Below, piece by piece: positions 20,304 through 30,314 of a DNA stretch of 64,000 nucleotides. Source of the DNA: Rickettsiaceae bacterium (GTDB lineage: Bacteria > Pseudomonadota > Alphaproteobacteria > Rickettsiales > Rickettsiaceae). Position numbers and translations under genes: made by a program. Positions within the stretch are counted from its first letter, which is position 1; each line of letters opens with the position of its first letter. The DNA lies in assembly GCA_024236375.1 (NCBI GenBank), contig JACKKP010000003.1:1-64000 (forward strand). The letters run 5' to 3'. The notes below the pieces were generated by a model. That model made no database searches. It saw nothing but the letters and a program-made list of their open reading frames with translations, and was not told where the DNA came from.

Positions 20304-20819
20304 ATGCAACATGGTGGTAAAAGGTCTGGTGCTGGACGACCAACTGGTCAAGGGAAATATGGCACTAAAACTAAAGCAATTAGAGTACCAGAATCACTAG
20401 TGGATGCAGTAGAAGACTTTTCTTTGAATAATGGTTACAAAATACCTTTATTTAGTTCAAAAGTACAAGCTGGGCATCCTTCCGTAGCAGACGATCATAT
20501 AGAAGACACGCTTAATATCAATCAATTATTAATTAAAAACCCCTCTACTACTTTTTGCGTCAAAGTCTCGGGGCTTTCAATGATCGAAGCTGGTATATAT
20601 GAAGATGATATATTATTAGTAGATAGTAGTATTGAACCCAAAGAAGGTCAGATTGTAATTGCTGCTATTGATGGTTATCTTACAGTAAAAAAACTCGGTT
20701 TTATAAAAAGACAACCTTATCTTTTACCAGAAAATCCCAATTTCTCCCCTATTCCGATCTTAGAAAATACTGAACTACATATATGGGGAGTGGTGACTAA
20801 TATTATAAGAACAGTGTAA
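20304..20819 (+). CDS. umuD: UmuD-like S24 self-cleaving protein with GGKRSGAGRP N-terminus
   Basis: Residues 45-171 match UmuD: autocleavage Ala56-Gly57 (VQAGHPS), catalytic Ser92 (VSGLSMIEAGI) and Lys129 (LTVKKLG). Spacing is the same as E. coli UmuD (cleavage site +36 to Ser, +37 to Lys). The first 44 residues are not E. coli-like but carry GGKRSGAGRPTGQGKYG, an N-terminal motif found on UmuD/LexA-like proteins in some other bacteria. UmuD is activated by RecA and joins UmuC as DNA polymerase V; no umuC is next to it, so it may act with a distant partner or as a repressor. The small gene after it follows by 7 bp. Confidence 0.85.
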   Translation: MQHGGKRSGAGRPTGQGKYGTKTKAIRVPESLVDAVEDFSLNNGYKIPLFSSKVQAGHPSVADDHIEDTLNINQLLIKNPSTTFCVKVSGLSMIEAGIYEDDILLVDSSIEPKEGQIVIAAIDGYLTVKKLGFIKRQPYLLPENPNFSPIPILENTELHIWGVVTNIIRTV

Positions 20820-20826
20820 GAATAAT

Positions 20827-21054
20827 ATGAAAATATATGAAATAGAGAATTTAAAAACTTCTAGAGATTTTTTATCATCTGTAGATGATAAAGTAATTTT
20901 AACTAATCCTCAAGGCAGCACTCGCTATTATGGAATGAGAGTGATTGATTATATGTTTAAAACATTAAAACAAGAATTTCCAGAAAAAATTGACCACGTA
21001 ATAGTTAACGCGTGTAGCGGCTATGCTGCTTTTGTCACCGCATCAGTGGGATAA
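20827..21054 (+). CDS. Small protein of unknown function after umuD
   Basis: A 75-residue protein 7 bp downstream of the umuD-like gene and probably co-transcribed. It is polar and mixed alpha/beta, with DKVILTNPQGSTRYYGMRVIDYMFKTL and a C-terminal NACSGYAAFVTAS. I do not recognise it. It is not a UmuC fragment. Without a match it could be a small STAS-like or anti-sigma-type protein, but that is guesswork. Confidence 0.55.
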   Translation: MKIYEIENLKTSRDFLSSVDDKVILTNPQGSTRYYGMRVIDYMFKTLKQEFPEKIDHVIVNACSGYAAFVTASVG

Positions 21055-21569
21055 CAAATACAATATTTTTGACCGCATTTTGAACTATGGTCAATTATAT
21101 TATTAGTAGTAAAAAAACTGGCAAAAACCTAAATTTATATTACCAATCAATTAATATTTATGGATAAAGTAGTTATTTTATCCATAAACTATGCGGGTTA
21201 GGATGCGCAGTGTTATTTGTGAGATAGCATAATGCAATTATGCTTCTCATTAAACAGACAAATATTGCGATGTATAATAAAATCCGATAAAAAATAACCC
21301 CAACATTCATAAGAAACACAAAAATACTACGAATCCAATAATACTTGGCTCCGCCAATTAAAATTTCGTAGAGCAAATTGATAATGACTACTCCATAGTA
21401 TTTTCTACTTCTGCATATGAAAAAAGCAAAGCTACTCCTATTAAAAGGAAAGGATTGCTATAGCAGTGCCAAATAGATATAACAAATATATTAGAAAAAT
21501 ATTTTTTTTGCCTGGTTGGATATATTCCTTTAATTCTATATTCATAATTATTGCCTTAAGTATTAAATA
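21055..21569. other. Gene-poor region with a possible decayed membrane-protein gene on the minus strand
   Basis: About 515 bp without a convincing intact gene. On the minus strand 21173-21376 encodes 67 hydrophobic residues (for example IRSIFVFLMNVGVIFYRILLY). Upstream, other minus-strand frames give more hydrophobic stretches broken by stops, including FSYAEVENTM at about 21394-21423. This pattern suggests the remains of a membrane protein, but I cannot name a family. A 12-bp hairpin lies at 21157-21188. Confidence 0.35.
21157..21188. terminator. 12-bp perfect inverted repeat downstream of the umuD operon
   Basis: TTTATGGATAAA at 21157-21168 is perfectly repeated in inverse at 21177-21188 with an 8-base loop. 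It lies about 100 bp after the small gene at 20827. It may act as a terminator, but there is no U-tract and few GC pairs. Confidence 0.35.
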
Positions 21570-24197
21570 TTATTTAAAGATCTTCTTATTGCACATTTAC
21601 CAAGTATACCATTATTTTGATGTAATCTACTTCAATATCGGTGTAGACTTGCTTCCGTGAAGAGTTTTGGGTAGGTGTATTTGGTTTCTCTATATAACAT
21701 GTACAAAGAATTGATAGGTGTAATATTGTTAGTAATGCCATAATACTAACATTCTCATCGCCAGTTAAATTTAAATCCCTATAGTTAATATTTTTTTAAC
21801 ACGATTGGAAGCTCCCATTCCTACTAAATTTGAGCAGTGAATTCTTTCCAAAACTTTCAGCAATCCACTGCTTTCACACCGAGTAAATTTGTACCTTTAG
21901 CCATACCCAATGCGTGATGACCCAGTACCATATTCTTTACCTGCAAAAATTACTAATGGAATATTATTCTTTTTATAATCCATGGCAGCATCATATATAC
22001 TCATTTGTTCTTGTGTTAAATGATTAATTGTTATTCCGCCCTCAGTCCCTGGACACAATAAGTTCCTAATACGCACATTGGCAAATGTGCCACGCATCAT
22101 CACTTCATGATTTCCGCGCCTTGCTCCATAAGAATTAAAGTCTTCTTTTGAAACTCCTTGCTGAAGTAAATATTTCGCCGCTGGTGTATTAAGACTAATC
22201 ACACCAGCAGGAGAAATATGGTCTGTTGTAATTGAATCACCAAATAATGCTAATATTTTAGCATGTTTTATATCTTGCAGAGGCTGGTTTTGTTCAGTGA
22301 TTTTATCAAAATATGGTGGATTTCTAATATAAGTTGATTCTGGCCACTGATAAGTACCACTCTCATTCACTTGAATATTTTGCCAATATTTATCTCCTAA
22401 AAACAAATCCTGATATTTTTCTTCAAACATTCTGGAACTTACATGTTTCTTAATATAGGTATTGATTTGTTCGGAAGTAGGCCATATATCTTTTAAAAAG
22501 ACAGGTTTACCCTGCTTATCATATGATAAAGCTTCTTCTTCAATATTAATATTCACCGTACCTACTAATGCAAAAGCTATTACTAAAGGCGGTGAAGCTA
22601 AGTAATTTGCTTTCACTAATGGATGAATTCGACCTTCAAAATTTCGATTTCCAGATAAAACAGATGCAACTATCAGTTGATCATTTTTTATTTCCTGTTC
22701 AATTGAAGGATTTAAAGGTCCAGAATTACCTATACAAGTAGTGCATCCGTATCCAACTAAGTTAAAGCCTAAATTATCCAAATATTTATTTAATCCCCCC
22801 TCTTGTAGATACGCAGTCACTACTTTTGAACCAGGCGCAAAGGAAGTTTTAACCCATTTCTTAGGTTTAAGTCCTAGTATGTCAGCTTTTTTAGCCATCA
22901 AACCTGCTGCTACCATTACCTCTGGGTTAGAGGTATTCGTACAACTAGTAATTGCTGCAATTACTACGTCACCATTACTTAATTTGTGATTTGGACTATT
23001 TTCTTGAGGAAAAAATTTATGCTCTGGAAAATTTGTAACAATATTTTGCTTTAAATCACTAACATCTACTCTGTCTTGAGGCCTTTTAGGTCCAGCCATA
23101 GAAGGCGTTAAAAAATTCATGTCTAGCTCTATTATATCGCTGTAAACAGCTTGCTTTTCACTTCGCCATAAATTTTGCTCTTTTGCATATTCTGTGATTA
23201 GCTCTATTTTCTCAGAAGAACGATTTGTAATTTGTAGATATTTTATTGTTTCCTCATCAATTGGGAAAAAGCCACAAGTAGCGCCATATTCTGGAGCCAT
23301 ATTGGATATAGTTGCACGATCTGATAATGATAAATTATCAAGACCTGGCCCAAAAAATTCCACAAATTTACCTACTACTTTTTTCTGACGTAACATTTGT
23401 GTCACTGTTAATACTAAATCTGTAGCAGTAATACCAGCTGTGAGTGCACCAGTCAGCTTAAACCCTACTACTTCTGGCAAAATCATCGGTAAAGTTTGTC
23501 CAAGCATTGCAGCTTCTGCTTCTATTCCACCTACTCCCCAACCTAAAACAGATAATGCATTCACCATTGTAGTATGACTATCAGTACCTACTAAACTATC
23601 TGGATACGCAAAATTCTCTCCTTCTCTTTTCTCGGCAAATATCACTTGAGCTAGCTTTTCTAAGTTTACTTGATGACATATTCCGGTTCCAGGTGGTACT
23701 ACTCTAAAATTACTAAAGTTTTTCTGCCCCCATTTCAAAAATTGATAGCGCTCTAAATTGCGTTCAAACTCTTTTTTTACATTTTCTTCAAATGAGTTAT
23801 TACTACCAAATGAATCAACTTGTACTGAATGGTCAATAACTAAATCTACAGCAATTGAAGGGTTTATTTTCATTGGATCTAGGCCAAGTTTGGACATTGC
23901 TTCGCGCATTGAAGCCAGATCTACTATTGCAGGTACGCCGGTAAAATCTTGCATTAATATTCTTGCTGGTTTAAAACCAATTTCATCAGTCGATGATTGT
24001 GTATTCAACCACTTACTAAAATATGCAGCTGATGCATCATTTGCATGCCTTATCGAATTTTCCAATAATATACGCAATGAATATGGTAAATCTGATAAGT
24101 CAAAACCATTGTCATGCGCAGCTTTTTTTATATCAAATATTGTATATGTAATACTACCAATTTTCAGTTTTTTTATATATTTTGAATTTAAATTCAT
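21570..24197 (-). pseudogene. acnA: Aconitate hydratase A, 3' end decayed by frameshifts
   Basis: The 5' 766 codons (24197 down to 21897) are a good AcnA: 4Fe-4S cysteines in SCTNTSNP and YGCTTCIGNSG, the DSITTDHISPAG segment, and GTGSSR. Normal AcnA continues DWAAKGT... to about 890 residues. Here the frame breaks right after GTGSSR (one base lost, two gained) and stops at 21897. Further down the expected protein is still readable in shifting frames: KGTNLLGVKAV, IAESF, ERIHCSNLVGMG, LNLTGDENVSI (about 21744-21776), and TDIEVDY (about 21621-21643). At least four indels are needed, so the swivel domain 4 is lost. This is real decay rather than one sequencing slip. The gene stands alone; ccmA is divergent. 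Confidence 0.85.
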
Positions 24198-24335
24198 AGT
24201 AATTTGCTCATGTAAAAATAATTGACAATTTTTTAACGCAGTCTGATTTATATTTATAGTTTACAGAATTAGTAATTGAACTATAACATAGTTACAGGGG
24301 TTTATAATTTTATAATATAATTTTTGTAAGTAAAA

Positions 24336-24941
24336 ATGATAACATTACAATCATTAGGCTTAAAAATAGAAGAAAAAATTCTTTTTCATAATATTTCTAT
24401 GACTTTTTTACCATCCTCGATAGTAATGTTACGTGGAAAGAATGGGGCTGGTAAAACCTCTTTCTTAAGAATTATGGCAGGCTTACAACAAGCTTCATCC
24501 GGAAAATTATTATTTAGCAAAGAACAATTTGAGTTCGAATATCTAGCAAAGCCTTATTGTACCTATATAGGTCATAAATGCGCAATAAAAAATGAACTTA
24601 GTACATTCGATAATATAAATTATTGGGCTAATATTTTTTGCACTAATACACTAGTCGAAGCTGCAATAAGATATTTTCAATTAGAAGATATCTTATATAT
24701 ACGCTGCTCTGACTTATCAGCAGGATTGAGAAAAAAAATAGCTATGACTAGATTAATATTATGTCCTGCAAAATTGTGGCTTTTAGATGAAATAGATACA
24801 AATTTAGATTCATCAAATAAAGAATTGCTGACGAAATTAATTATTTCTCATGCTGATAATGGTGGCTATAGTTTTATAGCTAGTCATGATTGGGCACCCG
24901 TTAAAACTATTTCCACTTTAAATTTAAATGATTATGCTTAA
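24336..24941 (+). CDS. ccmA: Heme exporter ATP-binding protein CcmA
   Basis: ATPase of the CcmABCD heme/holo-CcmE release system for cytochrome c maturation. At 201 residues it is the short CcmA type. It has Walker A GKNGAGKTS (about 34-42), signature LSAGLRKKIAM, Walker B LWLLDEID and the switch histidine in FIASHD. The stop overlaps the ccmB start region by 14 bp. The cytochrome c1 made by petC just downstream is a client of this pathway. Confidence 0.92.
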   Translation: MITLQSLGLKIEEKILFHNISMTFLPSSIVMLRGKNGAGKTSFLRIMAGLQQASSGKLLFSKEQFEFEYLAKPYCTYIGHKCAIKNELSTFDNINYWANIFCTNTLVEAAIRYFQLEDILYIRCSDLSAGLRKKIAMTRLILCPAKLWLLDEIDTNLDSSNKELLTKLIISHADNGGYSFIASHDWAPVKTISTLNLNDYA

Positions 24942-25572
24942 TTTAATTCTCCAAGAAATTATTATACATAACAAAATTTACCATATTACCAAACATTTCT
25001 TGCTCTTCTTATTATTTGCCCTAATTAGCACTGCGATTATTTCACCGCCGCAAAACGTTACCGAATTTGGGTTAATGCTTAGTATAATTTATATACCACT
25101 TTTTTTATTAAGTAATAATCATTTTTTGCTAAAATATGAAACCCACAATGGCGATCTGGAATTATTATTAACAACTCATCATGCATTAACTATTATTATT
25201 GCAAAATTTTGTGCCTTAAGCTTTAGTTTATTAATAAGCTTAATTTATCTATTACCATTCATTATAATATTTTTTACTCCCTCTTTTTTATTAACAATTA
25301 ATTTTATCTGCGCAGCAATATTAATTTTGCTCATGAGCAATGCACTTACTATTATGATAGCCGCTATCCAAAGTTATTTTCAGCGTAATAATAATTTTTT
25401 GTCGGCACTAATCATGCCGTTCATGTTGCCAAATATAATTTTGGCAGGAATATTAATTAATGTCCCTACACAAACTACACTAATCTTCATGATGATAGGA
25501 GTAAATTTGGTCATAATTCCGGTCAGTTTATATTGCGCTCAATATCTGATAAATAATATTTACAACATTTAA
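24928..25572 (+). CDS. ccmB: Heme exporter permease CcmB
   Basis: A 214-residue inner-membrane protein with six hydrophobic segments, the size and topology of CcmB, the membrane partner of CcmA. Characteristic is the cytoplasmic segment KYETHNGDLELLLTTHHAL (family: ExxxGxLEQLxLSP) between helices 2 and 3. It overlaps the end of ccmA, confirming a translationally coupled pair. ccmC, ccmE and ccmF are not in this window. Confidence 0.9.
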   Translation: MIMLNLILQEIIIHNKIYHITKHFLLFLLFALISTAIISPPQNVTEFGLMLSIIYIPLFLLSNNHFLLKYETHNGDLELLLTTHHALTIIIAKFCALSFSLLISLIYLLPFIIIFFTPSFLLTINFICAAILILLMSNALTIMIAAIQSYFQRNNNFLSALIMPFMLPNIILAGILINVPTQTTLIFMMIGVNLVIIPVSLYCAQYLINNIYNI

Positions 25573-25659
25573 ATAATATAAATCATAAAATTCTCATAAA
25601 AAATTTGCTCATATCTATAAGGTGAGGTTAATATTAACATTAAATAAAAATGTTTTTAA

Positions 25660-26037
25660 ATGTTAGAGACTATCTTTAGTAAATTAAAGCTATTATTTCA
25701 GAGTCCTATAGTAATTTTTATATATGGGATTATAAGTAAGTGGTATTTAATGGTAATGGTACCTGCCATATTTGTGACTTATTGGGTTTTTCAGGGGTTA
25801 ACAGATGTGGGGTTTTTTGCAGCTGCCGAAAAAACTGTATCACAAGCATTAAATGAATCAAAAGCTGTTGCTAGATATTGTGTACCTAAAATTATTGACC
25901 TACCAAGTTTTTGGGATTGTTTACAAAATCCACCATCCTATGCACCAACTGAAACAGAAAAAATCTTTGAAAGAGATGCAAAAGATTTATTGGATTTCAA
26001 TAATTATGACAAAAAAGCTGACCCTTACGCACAATAA
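25660..26037 (+). CDS. Conserved rickettsial-type single-span membrane protein
   Basis: A 125-residue protein with one transmembrane segment (about residues 29-48, WYLMVMVPAIFVTYWVFQGL). A C-terminal soluble tail has two cysteines (YCVPK, FWDCLQNPPSYAPTETE). It lies between ccmB and petA in the same direction. It resembles small rickettsial membrane proteins of unknown function; the Pfam family could be DUF2670, but I cannot confirm this. Position suggests a role near cytochrome maturation or the bc1 complex, which is inference only. Confidence 0.65.
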   Translation: MLETIFSKLKLLFQSPIVIFIYGIISKWYLMVMVPAIFVTYWVFQGLTDVGFFAAAEKTVSQALNESKAVARYCVPKIIDLPSFWDCLQNPPSYAPTETEKIFERDAKDLLDFNNYDKKADPYAQ

Positions 26038-26136
26038 TTTGGTAATTTATCAAAAATAATACCTTGAAATCATTGATTATATAAATCTCTAAGATTATAA
26101 TATCGATGATCGATAATTTGCGTGAGAAAAATCATT

Positions 26137-26658
26137 ATGTCAGATGAGCAAGAAAAAACCACGAGACGCGACTTTGTAACTTTGACTGCAGGCGGTCTGA
26201 CTGCTGTAGGTGCTTGTTGTGCTGCCCTACCCTTAATAGATTCTCTCAATCCATCAGCAGATGTATTAGCAATGTCTTCTATAGAAGTGGACATTTCCTC
26301 GGTATCTCCAGGACAAACTATTACTGTAAAATGGCGTGGCAAACCGGTATTTATTACTAATAGAACCGAAGCAGAAATCAAAGAAGTAAGAGCTACACCT
26401 ATGAAAGATCTGAAAGATCCTCAAGAAGATGAGCAAAGAATAATACCAGGTCACGAAAAATGGTTAGTTACCATAGGAATTTGCACACATTTAGGCTGCG
26501 TACCTTTATCTAATAAAGGTGATTTTGAGGGATGGTTTTGTCCGTGTCATGGATCACATTATGATAAATCTGGAAGAGTAAGAAAAGGCCCAGCGCCTTA
26601 TAACCTTGGGATTCCACCATATAGTTTCATAACAGATACAAAAATTAAAATCGGCTAA
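26137..26658 (+). CDS. petA: Ubiquinol-cytochrome c reductase Rieske iron-sulfur subunit
   Basis: Rieske 2Fe-2S protein of the bc1 complex. The Tat-type N-terminus TTRRDF precedes a hydrophobic anchor (about residues 15-37). The cluster ligands are in CTHLGC and CPCHGS, and the C-terminus has the usual [13 protein letters not shown] start it at ATG 26137 (173 residues), which has gagaaaa about 6 bases upstream; a GTG at 26122 would add five residues. First gene of petABC; the next start is 3 bp after its stop. Confidence 0.95.
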   Translation: MSDEQEKTTRRDFVTLTAGGLTAVGACCAALPLIDSLNPSADVLAMSSIEVDISSVSPGQTITVKWRGKPVFITNRTEAEIKEVRATPMKDLKDPQEDEQRIIPGHEKWLVTIGICTHLGCVPLSNKGDFEGWFCPCHGSHYDKSGRVRKGPAPYNLGIPPYSFITDTKIKIG

Positions 26659-26661
26659 TAT

Positions 26662-27909
26662 ATGGAAGAATACATTAAAAAAACTCAAAAACGCCATCCT
26701 ATTATAGAATGGGTTGATTATAGGTTACCTATATTTTCTTGGATAGACCACTTCGCAGTATATAAAACCCCCAAAAACTTAAGCTATATGTGGAATTTAG
26801 GCTCAATAGCTGGTATCGCATTAGTAATACAAATAGTGACTGGGATTGTACTTGCAATGCATTATACTCCTCATGCAGATCTTGCATTTGATAGCGTTGA
26901 GAAAATAATGCGTAATGTCAATTATGGATGGCTGATACGCTACACCCACGCTGTAGGTGCTTCAATGTTTTTTGTAGCAGTATATTTACATATTTTTCGT
27001 AGCTTATATTACGGTTCTTACAAAAAGCCTAGAGAACTATTATGGCAATTAGGGTTAATAATATTTTTAACTATGATGGCCACTGCTTTCCTAGGTTATG
27101 TACTGCCCTGGGGCCAAATGAGTTATTGGGGAGCAACGGTAATTACTAACTTATTTTCAGCAATTCCTATTATTGGAGAAAGTATTGTTACATGGCTTTG
27201 GGGAGGATTTTCTGTTGAAAATCCAACACTAAATAGGTTTTTTGCTTTACATTATCTGTTGCCTTTTATTATTGTTGGTTTAGTTGTATTACATATATGG
27301 TCGCTACATACTCATGGTTCAAATAATCCTACAGGGGTCAAATTAAAAGAAAAGGACATGATCCCTTTTCACCCTTATTATACTGTGAAAGATTTTTTCG
27401 GATTTGGAATATATTTCATCATTTTTGCTTATTTCATCTTTTACCAACCAAATTTACTTGGCCACCCTGACAATTATATTCCTGCTAACCCATTAGTTAC
27501 ACCTGCTCACATAGTACCAGAATGGTACTTTTTGCCATTCTACGCCATTTTAAGAGCTGTACCATCAAAGCTTGGGGGGGTTATTTTGATGTTTGGTAGC
27601 ATTTTAATATTATTTGTTCTACCATGGCTTGATAGGTCACCTATACGAAGTGCCAGATACAGACCTTTATATAAAATCGCTTTTTGGATATTTGTAATTA
27701 ACTGTTTAGCTTTAGGATATATTGGTGGAATGCCTGCTGAAGAGCCATATCTTACTATTAGCAGAATTTGTGCTAGTTATTATTTTCTGCATTTTTTAAT
27801 TATTGTACCATTAATTGCAAAATATGAGAAACCATTACCTATTAATGTAGAACATGCAGCAGAAGATGATATGTCACAAATAATAGAGAATAAAAAAGCG
27901 GGTAATTAA
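26662..27909 (+). CDS. petB: Cytochrome b of the bc1 complex
   Basis: A 415-residue cytochrome b with eight membrane helices. Heme ligand histidines sit in helices B ([20 protein letters not shown]) and D ([20 protein letters not shown]). The Qo-site [13 protein letters not shown] motif is present, as is the [19 protein letters not shown] loop. It is a single full-length cytochrome b, as in alphaproteobacteria and mitochondria, not the split b6/IV form. It sits between petA (3 bp) and petC (1 bp). Confidence 0.97.
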   Translation: MEEYIKKTQKRHPIIEWVDYRLPIFSWIDHFAVYKTPKNLSYMWNLGSIAGIALVIQIVTGIVLAMHYTPHADLAFDSVEKIMRNVNYGWLIRYTHAVGASMFFVAVYLHIFRSLYYGSYKKPRELLWQLGLIIFLTMMATAFLGYVLPWGQMSYWGATVITNLFSAIPIIGESIVTWLWGGFSVENPTLNRFFALHYLLPFIIVGLVVLHIWSLHTHGSNNPTGVKLKEKDMIPFHPYYTVKDFFGFGIYFIIFAYFIFYQPNLLGHPDNYIPANPLVTPAHIVPEWYFLPFYAILRAVPSKLGGVILMFGSILILFVLPWLDRSPIRSARYRPLYKIAFWIFVINCLALGYIGGMPAEEPYLTISRICASYYFLHFLIIVPLIAKYEKPLPINVEHAAEDDMSQIIENKKAGN

Positions 27910-27910
27910 T

Positions 27911-28684
27911 ATGAAAAAATTATATAAGATATTAATTATTATTCCCTTTATATTATCAGTATCAAATGCGAATATTAATGCATTACAACCGAAGCAAGTT
28001 GTATGGCCATTTGAAGGCATATTTGGTAAATTTGACCGCCAAGCTGCGCAACGAGGCGCTCAAGTATATTTACAAGTATGTGCTGCTTGTCATGGATTAT
28101 TACATGTTTATTACCGTAATCTTCATGATTTAGGTTTTTCGGACGCAGAAATAAAACAACTAGCTTCAGAGCGAACTGTAATTGATGGGCCAAATGATAA
28201 TGGGGAGATGTTTGAAAGACCAGGGCAAATTTCGGATCGATTTATCGCGCCTTACCCAAATGAAAAAGCGGCGAGAGCTGCAAATAATGGAGCTTATCCT
28301 GTTGATTTATCTTTAATCGTTAAAGCACGTCATGACGGACCAAATTATATTTACTCTTTACTTACTGGATATATAGAGCCTCCACAAGAATTTAATTTAA
28401 TGCCAGGACTACATTATAATCCTTATTTTGAAGGTATGCAATTAGCCATGCCAGCTCCGTTAATGGAGGGTATTCTTGAATATTCAGATGGTACTCAGGC
28501 AACAATTGATCAAATGGCTAGGGATGTTACTATATTTCTACAATGGGCAGCCGAACCAGAAATGGAACATAGAAAATCCATGGGCCTAAAAGTAATGATA
28601 TTTTTATCAATTTTCACTATTATATTTTATATCGTAAAAAAGAAAGTGTGGAAGAGGATTAGTCTATCAATAAATGCTAAGTAA
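27911..28684 (+). CDS. petC: Cytochrome c1
   Basis: Periplasmic c-type heme subunit of the bc1 complex, 257 residues. A signal peptide (about 1-24, ending NINA) is followed by the heme-binding CAACHG (about residues 57-62), then LHVYYRNL. The axial methionine region is MPAPLMEGILEYSDG, and a C-terminal membrane anchor (about 228-245) ends in a basic tail. It requires the Ccm pathway for heme attachment, and ccmAB lie just upstream. Downstream are 200 bp without a gene. Confidence 0.96.
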   Translation: MKKLYKILIIIPFILSVSNANINALQPKQVVWPFEGIFGKFDRQAAQRGAQVYLQVCAACHGLLHVYYRNLHDLGFSDAEIKQLASERTVIDGPNDNGEMFERPGQISDRFIAPYPNEKAARAANNGAYPVDLSLIVKARHDGPNYIYSLLTGYIEPPQEFNLMPGLHYNPYFEGMQLAMPAPLMEGILEYSDGTQATIDQMARDVTIFLQWAAEPEMEHRKSMGLKVMIFLSIFTIIFYIVKKKVWKRISLSINAK

Positions 28685-28885
28685 GTGTATTTTAGCTTTG
28701 ACATTAAGCAACCTTATTTAGCGCAAAAAAACTTACAATTTACACTCTATATTTGAGAATGTAACATTTTCGTTACTTGCTAAAATACAATTCAGTTGCC
28801 CAATGAAAATATTTATTAACTAGGTATGATTTAAATATTATTATTGAGTACAGTATGTAAAAAAGATTTATAAATTACACTTTCT

Positions 28886-29491
28886 ATGCACAAACTTCTT
28901 CTTATTACAGCAATTACTGCTATAAACTTCAGTACAATTGCACAACATCTAGAAACTGGACACCCTTATGTTAAAGCTCATATTGGTATCACAAAAGCGC
29001 AAAACACCACAGATGTTACTTCTTCCTCTTATAACAGTAATGTAAATGCAGTAGGGGTAATAGCGTTCGGTTATAATATAAAAGATAATATTAGGGCGGA
29101 TCTGAGTTACGATCATTATATTAATACAAGATTTTCTACTGATAATCCTTTTCTTAAAGTAAGTGTGAGGCTTAAAACATCAAGCTTATTATTAAATTTT
29201 TATATTGATGTAGCAGAAGTACATGGCTACAAAGTCTTTTTAGGTGCCGGTAGTGGTATGAGTAGATTTAGCGTTCAAGGGGAAGGATTAGATAAATCAA
29301 GCAATCAGAGCTTCCCTATAAGATATAAACAACATAATGTATTCGCTTATGGTTTATATGCAGGTACTCATTACGAATTGAAACCTGGTATACATGGTGA
29401 ATTAATGTATTCTTACAAAAATTTAGGAATTATAACTGATTCAAAATATAAAGTACATAATATAACAGCTGGTATCAGATTTGATATTTAA
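28886..29491 (+). CDS. Outer-membrane beta-barrel protein, first of two tandem paralogues
   Basis: A 201-residue protein with a cleavable signal (about 1-19, ending STIAQ). It carries alternating amphipathic strands typical of an eight-stranded OmpA-like/porin-fold barrel: PYVKAHIGI, VIAFGYNIKDNIRADLSYDHY, VFLGAGSGMSRF, FAYGLYAGTHYELKPGIHGELMYSY, and a C-terminal strand HNITAGIRFDI ending near an aromatic residue. Likely surface exposed and similar to small rickettsial outer-membrane proteins. About 60 percent identical by eye to the next gene, so they arose by tandem duplication. Confidence 0.82.
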   Translation: MHKLLLITAITAINFSTIAQHLETGHPYVKAHIGITKAQNTTDVTSSSYNSNVNAVGVIAFGYNIKDNIRADLSYDHYINTRFSTDNPFLKVSVRLKTSSLLLNFYIDVAEVHGYKVFLGAGSGMSRFSVQGEGLDKSSNQSFPIRYKQHNVFAYGLYAGTHYELKPGIHGELMYSYKNLGIITDSKYKVHNITAGIRFDI

Positions 29492-29513
29492 AATAAATTA
29501 ATTAGAGATATTA

Positions 29514-30122
29514 ATGAAAAAACTTCTTCTTATTACGGCAATTACTGCAACAAATTTTAGTACAATTGCACAATATTCAGAAACTAATCATCCTTATATT
29601 AAAGGCCATATTGGTATCATCAAAGCTCAAAATGTTGTAGAAAGTGACAACCAGTATAAAAGTAACCCAAATTTTATTGGTATAGCAGCATTAGGTTATA
29701 ATATTAAAGACAATTTTAGAGCAGATCTCAGCTTTGACCGCTATTTGAATTTAAGATTTTCTGCTGCCAATAACTTTTATGAATCAAGAGTAAGAATAAA
29801 AGTTTCAAGTCTTTTGTTAAATTTTTATTTGGACGTAGGAGAAATATATGGTTGTAAAATGTTTCTAGGTCTGGGCGGCGGCGCTAGCAGATTTAACATT
29901 AAAATTACGTTTTCAGACACAACAAACAATCAAACATTTACTAATAGAATAACACAAGGTAACGAATTTACTTATGGTTTATATGCAGGTACTCATTATG
30001 AATTGAAACCTGGTATACATGGTGAATTAATGTATTCTTATAAAAACTTAGGGATAATAAGAGAAGGGGGTGTCAAATTAAAAGCACATAATATTACAAC
30101 AGGTATTAGATTTGATCTATAA
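29514..30122 (+). CDS. Outer-membrane beta-barrel protein, second tandem paralogue
   Basis: A 202-residue paralogue of the preceding gene, starting 22 bp after its stop. The signal peptide and the last 50 residues (LYAGTHYELKPGIHGELM onward) are nearly identical. The loop-forming segments differ: the extracellular-type loops at about 40-48, 82-90 and 128-145 have changed length and sequence. That pattern suggests divergent surface loops on a constant barrel. A GC-rich patch (ctgggcggcggcgctagc) codes for LGGGAS in the barrel. Confidence 0.82.
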   Translation: MKKLLLITAITATNFSTIAQYSETNHPYIKGHIGIIKAQNVVESDNQYKSNPNFIGIAALGYNIKDNFRADLSFDRYLNLRFSAANNFYESRVRIKVSSLLLNFYLDVGEIYGCKMFLGLGGGASRFNIKITFSDTTNNQTFTNRITQGNEFTYGLYAGTHYELKPGIHGELMYSYKNLGIIREGGVKLKAHNITTGIRFDL

Positions 30123-30314
30123 AATAAATTGAGTTTGAATAAAAATATCTGAGTAGAGTATATAAATTTGATGTAATATTTTGATAAATTCCTCACTTAA
30201 TAAAGCTATTAGATATATTGAATATAACTTTTAAATCTTATTAAGAATTATTTACATCTGATATTACTCTATATTTTTAACTTTTTAATATTTATGATAT
30301 ATATAGTCGTGCTA

